A DNA stretch of 64,000 bases, from contig NZ_RQHW01000078.1 in assembly GCF_004770995.1 (NCBI RefSeq), positions 1 to 64,000 on the forward strand. The letters are read 5' to 3'. Source of the DNA: Leptospira idonii (GTDB lineage Bacteria; Spirochaetota; Leptospiria; Leptospirales; Leptospiraceae). The notes beneath the pieces were generated by a model that worked only from the letters and a program-made list of their open reading frames with translations, ran no database searches and had not been told where the DNA came from. This document shows, in pieces, positions 17,477-25,500 of the stretch. Numbering within the stretch: the stretch's first letter is position 1; every line of letters begins with the position of its first letter. The translations under genes were made by a program, and so were the position numbers.

Positions 17477-18052
17477 ATGAACCGATCGGGACCAAAAGAA
17501 AGAATTCTGACCACCGCCAAAAACCTGTTTTACCGACACGGATACGAAACAACGGGAGTCAACCAATTGCTCACAGATTCAGGCTCTCACAAACAAAGTT
17601 TTTACCAATACTTTCCATCCAAATCCGACCTGGGAAAAGCCTACTTGGAGGAACAAAGACAAGAACTGATCCGGTTAGTGACCTATCTCTATCGAAAGAA
17701 AGAAACACCCGCAGATTGGATCGAAGCCTGGGCAAAACTATTAAAGAGACAGGCGGCATCGAAAGATTTTTTCGGATGTCCCTTCGCCAACTTCTCCGCA
17801 CAAACGATTCACATAAAAAACGATTTTCAAAAGGAATTGAAAGAAACCATCTCCGATCTTCTTTCCGCATTCGAAATATTTTTCGAAGGATGGAAAACGA
17901 ACGGACACCTAACGACAAATATAAGTTCGACGAAACTTGCAAAAAAAACCCTGATGATTTACGAAGGAAACATCCAACTCTACCTCATCACAAACGAAAA
18001 GGAATACTTAAACGCACTGGAAGAAGACTTTTTGGATTTGATCGGCGGATAA
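17477..18052 (+). CDS. TetR-family repressor of the dehydrogenase divergon
   Basis: A 191-residue regulator of the AcuR/YxaF-like type. The N-terminus reads ILTTAKNLFYRHGYETTGVNQLLTDSGSHKQSFYQYFPSKSDLG. The C-terminal domain has FFGCPFANFSAQ, a segment seen in the TetR_C-type regulators of this subgroup, with one Cys that might sense electrophiles (inference). It is divergent from the alcohol dehydrogenase with two 18-bp operators in between. An extragenic repeat element lies just after the stop. Confidence 0.92.
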   Translation: MNRSGPKERILTTAKNLFYRHGYETTGVNQLLTDSGSHKQSFYQYFPSKSDLGKAYLEEQRQELIRLVTYLYRKKETPADWIEAWAKLLKRQAASKDFFGCPFANFSAQTIHIKNDFQKELKETISDLLSAFEIFFEGWKTNGHLTTNISSTKLAKKTLMIYEGNIQLYLITNEKEYLNALEEDFLDLIGG

Positions 18053-18083
18053 CAACGAATACAAAAATCAAAGTAAGGGCGAC

Positions 18084-18186
18084 CCCTTCTCCGAACCTCT
18101 CGGAGAAGGGCCGGGCTGCTTCCGGCTCCACTATCGCTTCGGCCGCATCAAAGATGCGGCTTCCCGTGCGCATCCCTGTCGCAGAT
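18084..18186 (+). repeat. Extragenic palindromic element, copy A
   Basis: The block opens with a perfect 10-bp hairpin (CCCTTCTCCG, 18084-18093, pairing with CGGAGAAGGG, 18101-18110). After it come the ordered blocks CCGGGC, TCCGG, CGCTTCG, a second perfect 8-bp hairpin (GCCGCATC-AAA-GATGCGGC, 18142-18160), GCGC, CCCTGTCGCA and AGAT. From CCGGGC onward it matches copy B at 181-256 in block order, with a different stem sequence. The first hairpin could also serve as a terminator-like structure for the TetR gene. It is GC-rich against an AT-rich background and has no coding potential. Confidence 0.65.
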
Positions 18187-18212
18187 CTTTCTAAAAAGAA
18201 AAGAACGAAAAA

Positions 18213-18614
18213 CTAAAAGCGAATTTGCCCGATAGACTCGAAAACGGAAGCTAAAGTTAAATTAGGCCAGGAGCCGAACCAAGAATAGTGATAAAGATAA
18301 AAAACACCTAACATTAAAAAGGAGAGAATTAGCAAAATCGCTGTTTTACGAAACGAAACCAAATTCCCCACTTCCACAGTCAGTTTCAAAACGATCTTAG
18401 TGAACTTATCGATAAAAGAAAACAAGAACCAAAACAAAAGAAGAACGACCAACATTCCCAGCAGAGTGACGATATGAGTGGAGTAATTGTCGTTCAAGGC
18501 CAAAACCTTTGCGTTAATATTCGTTACGACCAAATCGACCGAAAGAATACATAGAATTTTAAAGTAAAAACTTAAGAATCGATGGAAGAGAGTTTTTTTA
18601 GGTTCCGAGCTCAT
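18213..18614 (-). CDS. Small membrane protein, unknown function
   Basis: A protein of about 133 residues with three predicted membrane spans (FYFKILCILSVDLVV, IVTLLGMLVVLLLFWFLFSFI, TAILLILSFLMLGVFYLY). No family recognised. I use the ATG at 18614. A GTG at 18626, with AGGAGA four bases ahead of it, is an equally good alternative. The longer frame overlapping the sulfatase gene looks spurious. It is the last gene of the macroglobulin-PBP1C-sulfatase run and probably belongs to that operon. Confidence 0.65.
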   Translation of the reverse strand: MSSEPKKTLFHRFLSFYFKILCILSVDLVVTNINAKVLALNDNYSTHIVTLLGMLVVLLLFWFLFSFIDKFTKIVLKLTVEVGNLVSFRKTAILLILSFLMLGVFYLYHYSWFGSWPNLTLASVFESIGQIRF

Positions 18615-18663
18615 GGATAAAATCACAACTCTCCTGGAAAAATAGCAAGAAGGAATCGGCCCT

Positions 18664-20298
18664 CTAATCTCTTCCTTCGTGGAATTTTCTGAGAAATTCG
18701 GATTTATCCCTACCACTTATCCGTTCCTTTCGATCCTTCTCTTCTAAATCCATCTCATAAAGAGTTCCTTTTTCCGAATGATAGATCCATTTTTTGTGTC
18801 CTTCAATGATTCCTAAATACGCATCCGAGTTCCAGGACTTCAATCTCAGATTCATTTCATAATCCTCGGAAAAAAAATTTCTTTTTGAATCGATACTCAC
18901 ACCAGGAAATTGAAACAAAGAAAGAAGGGAGTTCTTAAAATCTGCCGAATTTCCTGCAGGAAGAAGAAAAGGTTTCGAATTTTTCGTATAACGAATCAAA
19001 AACGGAACTTTAGTTTCCGAATTATAAATAGAAAAATTATGACCGAAAAAACCGTCTTCTCCGAAAGACTCTCCGTGATCCGAAGTGAGAATAAAAAGAA
19101 CATCTCTCTTCCTCTCTGAAACAATACGATTCATCATTTTATCCACCAAGTGAATGTCGTATCTTAAGGCAGATAAAAACCTTTCGTAAGGATCTTTCTT
19201 ATTTTTAGGGAGAAATGGGTTTGTTTCTGAAACAAAATAAGGACTGTGAGTATTCGAAAAACCGATCCATAAAAAAAGAGGCTGAGAAGAAGAAATCACC
19301 GATGAATCCAGAATCTCGAGCAAAGCCAAATCGTCTGTTCCCCAACTAAACTCAGTAAAACGATTTTGGAAGGTTTCCTGGATCTTCACCTGATCCGTAT
19401 AAGTTTGAAAGTATTGTTTCGCAATTTCATCTATGTTCTCAAAAACGGAAGGCTGTGAAAAGAGAAACATCGTACGATACCCGTTCTTCTCGAATATCTT
19501 AGGTAAAGACTCTTCTTTTGGAAAAAGATCCAGTCTAGGTCTTGTGTCTCCAATCTGAATCATCCCGGTCAGTCCCGTAAAAATGCTTTTACTACTATGA
19601 GGAACGGGAATATAAAAATGTCGAACCTCTCCCACCGGTTGATTGGAATGAAACTCTTGCGAATCATTCCGATTCCAATCTTTGCTACCGACTCCTTCCA
19701 AAAAGAAAATGACTACGTCTGTCTCGGAAGAAAGTTTCTGAGCGGGAAAAGTATAGTTTCCGGAAATTGTTTCGGAAGATTCAGAAAAGGGAGCCTCTGA
19801 TATTGTTTTTCTTTCAGGGATTTGTAAAGATGCCAAATAAGCGAAAAACAAAAATAAGGCGAAACTCGCATAAAGTAATGTAGCTCTTTTCTCGGATAAC
19901 GACAGAAGAAAAACGGGGATAGAAGACAAAAAAACAAAATAAATTCCCAACTTCCACTGAGACATCAGAAAGAAGGCATCCTCCCTCAATTGAAAAAAGT
20001 TTTCCACAAGATAAAAAAGAAGAGAGAAACGTATCGAAATATTAAACTTTTGTTCATATAACACCCAAAGAAAGGAAAGAGAAAACAAAAGGAAACAAAT
20101 GCTAGTGGAAACAAAATGGTTCCGTATCTTTTCTCTACAAAACAAACAAATGCCTACAAACAAAGAAAAAACGAATATTTTTTCCCAAGTCAAATAGACA
20201 AACCAATCCGAGGCTCCTAAAATCCAAATAGGCAGGGGAAAAAGAAAAATCAAAACGAGAAAAGATAAACTAACAAAAGAAATGTGATTGTATTTCAT
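18664..20298 (-). CDS. Membrane-anchored sulfatase/phosphoglycerol-transferase-like protein
   Basis: A 544-residue protein with about five N-terminal membrane spans (residues 1-165) and a periplasmic alkaline-phosphatase-fold domain. The catalytic layout is that of LtaS/EptA relatives. VVIFFLEGVGSKDW supplies the first metal ligand (Glu), PHSSKSIFTGLTG carries the likely Ser nucleophile, and FSNTHSPYF and LTSDHGESFGE supply the later ligands. Such enzymes move phosphoglycerol or phosphoethanolamine onto envelope lipids or glycans. The exact substrate here is unknown. The ATG overlaps the pbpC stop by four bases, so the two are coupled. Confidence 0.85.
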   Translation of the reverse strand: MKYNHISFVSLSFLVLIFLFPLPIWILGASDWFVYLTWEKIFVFSLFVGICLFCREKIRNHFVSTSICFLLFSLSFLWVLYEQKFNISIRFSLLFYLVENFFQLREDAFFLMSQWKLGIYFVFLSSIPVFLLSLSEKRATLLYASFALFLFFAYLASLQIPERKTISEAPFSESSETISGNYTFPAQKLSSETDVVIFFLEGVGSKDWNRNDSQEFHSNQPVGEVRHFYIPVPHSSKSIFTGLTGMIQIGDTRPRLDLFPKEESLPKIFEKNGYRTMFLFSQPSVFENIDEIAKQYFQTYTDQVKIQETFQNRFTEFSWGTDDLALLEILDSSVISSSQPLFLWIGFSNTHSPYFVSETNPFLPKNKKDPYERFLSALRYDIHLVDKMMNRIVSERKRDVLFILTSDHGESFGEDGFFGHNFSIYNSETKVPFLIRYTKNSKPFLLPAGNSADFKNSLLSLFQFPGVSIDSKRNFFSEDYEMNLRLKSWNSDAYLGIIEGHKKWIYHSEKGTLYEMDLEEKDRKERISGRDKSEFLRKFHEGRD

Positions 20299-22496
20299 CT
20301 GACCTGGAAATTGATTTCTTGAATCTCTTTTCCATCCTCTTGTATGGAAAGAACGTGTTTACCTCGAACGATGGGAATCCTCGCTTCACCTGCCTGAGAA
20401 AGAGAAACCAAGTAAGATCGATTCAAATAAAGATTTGTTTTTCTTTTAGCAAAAGAATGGGAATAATTTTTCAATCGAACTGGAATTTGTTGATTTTCCT
20501 TAGAAAGATTAGGGTTATAAATAAATATTTGTCCATCCGAAGGAGTTAGGATCGAAACTGAATCAACCTCAGAGATGTCAGTTTCCAAGCCGTGTTTCAA
20601 ACAAAATTCCTTAGGAAAACCGGAAGGCCTGATGTACAGGCTGACATGAGGGCAGACATCTTTGGCAAGTTTTCCAGTTTTTCTACAAATCCGAACGGCT
20701 TCCGTTACAGAAGGAACGTATGATTTATCCGATTCCTTAGCCATCAAATAGCGCATAACACTATGGAAAATTCTGCCCGCTCCCCAAGAGCCGGAAACTT
20801 CCATCGTTTTTTCACCTGAAAAATTACCTACCCAAGCACCTACCACATAACGTTTCGTATAACCGATGGTCCATGAATTGCGAAAATCCTTAGAAGTTCC
20901 CGTTTTTACGGAAACAGGAAAAGGAAAGTCCATAAAACTTCTATTCCCGAAAGCACGAGATCTAATCTTGGAATCCTTGAGTATAAAGGATATCTCTTCC
21001 GCAGTCTCTTTCGAAAACAACCTTTCGCTTTTTCCGTAAAAGATATCCTTTGATTGATTTTTCCCTAAAAAAACCTGAGGTAACTTTCCATCCAAAGGAA
21101 AAGACGCGTAGGCCCTTGTTAGCTGAAATAAACTGGCACCGCCAGTTCCCAAAGAAAGTCCCTGCCCGTAAAAATTCGGTTTTTCTTTGAGGTGATTCAT
21201 TCCCGATCTTTTGAGAAAATCCAAAAATTCAGGAACACCTAATCTTTGTATTACTTCAACAGCAGGAATATTTCTGGAATTGGCCAAAGCTTCCGCAACC
21301 GTCATATCTCCCCAAAACTTCAGGTCCGCATTTCTAGGTGTATAGCTCCCTTCCCCTTTTTCCAAAATAAAGGTTTTGTTTTCGTCATTTAAAATCGAAT
21401 TTACAGAGATTAACTTTTTCTCCATTGCGGAAGCATAAAGAAGAGGCTTTAAAGTGCTTCCCGCATCTCTATATGCCAAACTTCCGTTTACCTGACCGAA
21501 TCCGTCTTCGAAAAAATTTCTGGAACCGATCATCCCGATCAAATCCACATAGCTGGAATCCTTTTCCGGAATTTCCAAAACCACAACGGAAGCGTTCGAA
21601 ACATTATATTTTTTTAGACCGTCTAATTCAGATAATACGATATGATGGAGATGTCGGTTGACTTCGTTCGAGAATCGAGTCTCCAAAATTCCGTTCGTGT
21701 CGGGAAGTAAGGATTGAATCCAAAACTTAAAATGATGATTTTCTGATTTTAACTCTTCTTCTTTTTTTTTCTCCGGAGAAACAAACTCCAAAGAAGAAAT
21801 CAAATAAGAGGTTTGCAAAGGAGTCTCTATATTCAATCTGCGGTTTAAATCCTCCACTCGTTTCACAAACATATCTATATTAGGTGAATTGGAACGAATC
21901 AAAACAACGAGAGCAATCCCTTCTTCCATCGATAAAAAACGAATATGTTTTTTAAAATATCTAAGACTTGCCGCAGGAAAGCCTTCGTAATTGGAACGAA
22001 TCGTTACTGAATTCAGATATGCTTCTAAAATCTCTTTCTTAGAAAGCCAAAGCGTATAACGAATTGAAACTAGAATTTCTACAGACTTTCGAATCCATTT
22101 AGGAAGTTTTCTAATGCTGGAAGAATGGATTCTAACCAACTGTTGAGTGATAGTGGAACCTCCTCTGACTTTTTCTTTCCAGTGAAACAGAGAATACAAG
22201 GCCCCGCCCAAAGCAACCGGATCAAAACCTGGGTGAAAATAAAACCTTTTGTCTTCTGCAAGAATTACAGCCTGCAGTACATGTTCGGGATACTCATCTA
22301 TACTCACCCAATCCCTGAGTGCACCTGCGGTATTGGAACGACTGCCTAAACTTTCCTTCTCTTTGGAAACAATCTTCAGAGAAGATTGCGATTTAAAATC
22401 ATCGCTAGAAACGGGAATACATAAATAAACAGCTACAGCAAGAGAGATACCAAGTGGTATCCCCCATTTAGGCCGTAAAAGAAAAGAAAAAGACAT
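20295..22496 (-). CDS. pbpC: Penicillin-binding protein 1C
   Basis: A 733-residue bifunctional peptidoglycan synthase. It has an N-terminal anchor (residues 10-30), then a GT51 glycosyltransferase with ILAEDKRFYFHPGFDP (catalytic Glu near 80) and RGGSTITQQL. The transpeptidase has AGSTLKPLLYA (S-x-x-K), a Ser-x-Asn-type SRN (ANSRNIPAVE) and VKTGTSKDFRNSW (K-T-G). The C-terminal 110 residues match the BiPBP_C domain of PBP1C. The gene lies five bases after the alpha-2-macroglobulin gene. That pairing is the well-known pbpC-yfhM partnership, proposed to link wall repair with trapping of attacking proteases. Confidence 0.95.
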   Translation of the reverse strand: MSFSFLLRPKWGIPLGISLAVAVYLCIPVSSDDFKSQSSLKIVSKEKESLGSRSNTAGALRDWVSIDEYPEHVLQAVILAEDKRFYFHPGFDPVALGGALYSLFHWKEKVRGGSTITQQLVRIHSSSIRKLPKWIRKSVEILVSIRYTLWLSKKEILEAYLNSVTIRSNYEGFPAASLRYFKKHIRFLSMEEGIALVVLIRSNSPNIDMFVKRVEDLNRRLNIETPLQTSYLISSLEFVSPEKKKEEELKSENHHFKFWIQSLLPDTNGILETRFSNEVNRHLHHIVLSELDGLKKYNVSNASVVVLEIPEKDSSYVDLIGMIGSRNFFEDGFGQVNGSLAYRDAGSTLKPLLYASAMEKKLISVNSILNDENKTFILEKGEGSYTPRNADLKFWGDMTVAEALANSRNIPAVEVIQRLGVPEFLDFLKRSGMNHLKEKPNFYGQGLSLGTGGASLFQLTRAYASFPLDGKLPQVFLGKNQSKDIFYGKSERLFSKETAEEISFILKDSKIRSRAFGNRSFMDFPFPVSVKTGTSKDFRNSWTIGYTKRYVVGAWVGNFSGEKTMEVSGSWGAGRIFHSVMRYLMAKESDKSYVPSVTEAVRICRKTGKLAKDVCPHVSLYIRPSGFPKEFCLKHGLETDISEVDSVSILTPSDGQIFIYNPNLSKENQQIPVRLKNYSHSFAKRKTNLYLNRSYLVSLSQAGEARIPIVRGKHVLSIQEDGKEIQEINFQVR

Positions 22497-22501
22497 TCTT
22501 T

Positions 22502-25500
22502 TTAGTCTACTTTCAATTTGGTGGTAGAAGTGTTAGCCTTTATACTCGGATGATACATCAGAAAAACTTCCGCAGCAGGACTCAAAGCTACTCCTTTTAC
22601 AAGAGGACGTAAAAAATACTGAAATTCGGTTTTACCTTTATGGATGCGGTCTCTTGAAAACAAAACCCGATCGTCTCTGAATTCCTCGAATTCCCCATAA
22701 CTCATCTGAAAGACAGATCCTCCTTCATCTTCATATTCCTCTCCCTCATAACTATCACTATGAGTGTTTTCGCCGGATCTTCTTGATTCGGTTAAAAAGG
22801 AAGTATTTACAACTTCTACAGTGCTGGGAATAGGATCGACAACCATCAGGAAAGGACGATCCTCATCCGAGTTCACTGCAATCTTTACAAGATAGGTTTT
22901 TCCTCTCTGCATCTGATCACCTGTCTCTTTAAGAATAGGATCGCCGTTTGCATTTCTTCCATCCACTCTGTAGATTTTTTTCTCCACATTGATTCCATTC
23001 GAACTCGCCTTGCGATCATCCTTTACAGGAGTATATCGTATGTTAGATGAAAAATAAAGCCTTCCTTCTGTACTTTTTCTCTGGAAAGAAAGATCGGTAG
23101 GTGTCGGTTGTTTTTTATCAAAAAGTCTATCTATGAAAAACTCTTCCTGTAATAGATTCGAAGAAGAACCGGAAAAGGATTCACTGATCAAATTCTTTTC
23201 TCCGAAATATACCTCTCCCTCAGTATCCGAACCGCCGACTTCATAACGATTGCGATACTCTCGTAAAGCGAATGCTAAATTTCCGGAGCTATGACTGTCC
23301 CTCCAGTATTCGGTAGATCTTTCTATCATGATATTTCGAATCAACTCGGGGATCTTTTTGTTTTCTGATTCTACTCGAATCATTAATTTTAAAAGTCCGG
23401 AAAGAACAGTCGCCTGACTATAGTAAGAATCCCAATAATTTTCCTTTTGGGATACGACTCGAACAGAATCTTTTTCCCAAATGATATTTTTTAAAAACAA
23501 ATCATAATGCTTTTTAAAAATAGAATCTGAAGAGACCTGATTTATGTTATTTTTTTCCGCATACGCCAAAAGAAAAATCGATTGGGATTTAGGATTCAGA
23601 CTCGAAAAATTATCGAACAAGGATTTTTGCAGACCGGTTACATCCTTTTTCTCCTTCGCCAATACGGAATAGATTAAACTCAATGTTTGCCAAGACTCCT
23701 GTTTGCTTTCATAAGGATTTTTAACATAGTTTTCTAAATATTTAACCGCTTCTTTCATGGCAGTCTCATTGGATCGAAAGCCTTTTTCCTTCCCCAATTG
23801 CATCGCCTGAGCCACATAAGCAGTCAAATAAGGATAACCGGAACGCCCCCACTTCTGTTTCCAAAGACTGAAACTTCCATCCGAATATTGAAACTCTGAC
23901 ATTTCATCTAAGAAGAGTTTTTCGATCTGATTAAAATCATAAGAGTCTTTTGTAGGAGGGAAATACTTGAATTCTTTCAGAAGTTCCCCTGCGCTGATAG
24001 TCACTAAATACGCAGAAGTTCTTTGTTCCATACAGAAATAAGGCTGAGATTGATAAAAATCAAAAGCATTCCTAATTCCCGTTAAAGCTGTCGCAGAAAG
24101 ATTCACATTCAAACTCATCTTACCGGCCAGAACAGAATCGATGGAAGGAAATCGAATCTGCTGTTTATAAGAAGAATCCGTAAAACCAGTGATTCTTTCC
24201 GTAACAACAGGATCCAATTCCTTGATAGGGATTGTAACTCTCAATAGATCGGAAATATCTGCTTTTTTCAAATCGGGATAATCGGAATAAGAAACAGGTT
24301 CTGCCTTTACGTCGTATGTAGCCACCAATTCGGAGTCAGGTGAAGATTTTCCCGAAATTTTTAGATAATCTTCTTTGGTCAGTTTAAACTTCCGAACCAC
24401 TTGTTTTGTCTGGCCTGCATTCAATTCCAATATTTCCGGTTTTTGGGAAGAAAGAAGGGAGGAAGAAATATCGACTTTGAACTTACCGTTTTTTTCAGTA
24501 TTATTCGTTACGGAAACACCTAATTCTAATTCGTCTCCGATACGCACGAATCTAGAAGCTGTTTTCTGCAGAACCAAACTCTTTTTCACCCTGAATTCTT
24601 TGTTTTTTGCCGCATAGGTACCGTTATTTGAAGAAGCGACCATAACACGGAAAGTAGTTAGATTGTCAGGAAGAGTGAATTCGAGTTCAGCTTCTCCATC
24701 CGAATCTGCAATCACGCTCGGATTCCAATAAGCGGTGTGACGGAAATCTTTTCTAATTCCGCTTTCCGAATCGAAACCGAATCCTCCCCCTGCCTCTTCC
24801 CCATAATCTCCTCCGGGGCTATCACCTTTATTTTGATAGGCGTAATGTTTGATGATGAGTTCTCTTAGATCGAAAGTATCTACAATGTTCCGCCAAAGCT
24901 TATAAAAGACGGAAATTGGGTCTGTAAATTGATAACCTACTAAATCCAAAACCCCTCTGTCAGCAACAGAAACTACTAGTTCCGAGCGAGGAGTCGTTTT
25001 GATGAATATTTTCACTTTATCTCTAGGACTGTATTCATTTCTATCTGTTTTAACTTCCAAAGGAGCTATTTTACCGGAAGTATCCACCTTTAGAGTGATA
25101 TAACCTGTTTTCGATCTAGGAGCACCTAAATCTTGTTCATTGAACTCTTTTTTGTCTTCTTCAGAAGCGTCTTTAGGGAGAGATTGTCTCCCGGTAAGAA
25201 GTAAAACGCTCACTTCCACATTAGGAAGATACTTCGCTTCGATAGGAATCTCTATCGGAAGGCTATTTCCTTTCATTTGATACGATTCGGAAAAATAAAC
25301 GTTGTCTCTTTCGACTGTTACAATGGCGCGAGCATTCGTAAAAGGAGATTTGATGATAACTTTTGCCTTATCTCCGATGGAGTAAATTTGTTTGTCAGAT
25401 TTCAATTCGATCGAATCGTCTCCCCTGAAATCCCAGGTATAATATGTTTCTTTTTGATAAGCATAAAAATCGATACGACTGTAGACTGAATCTTCATTGG

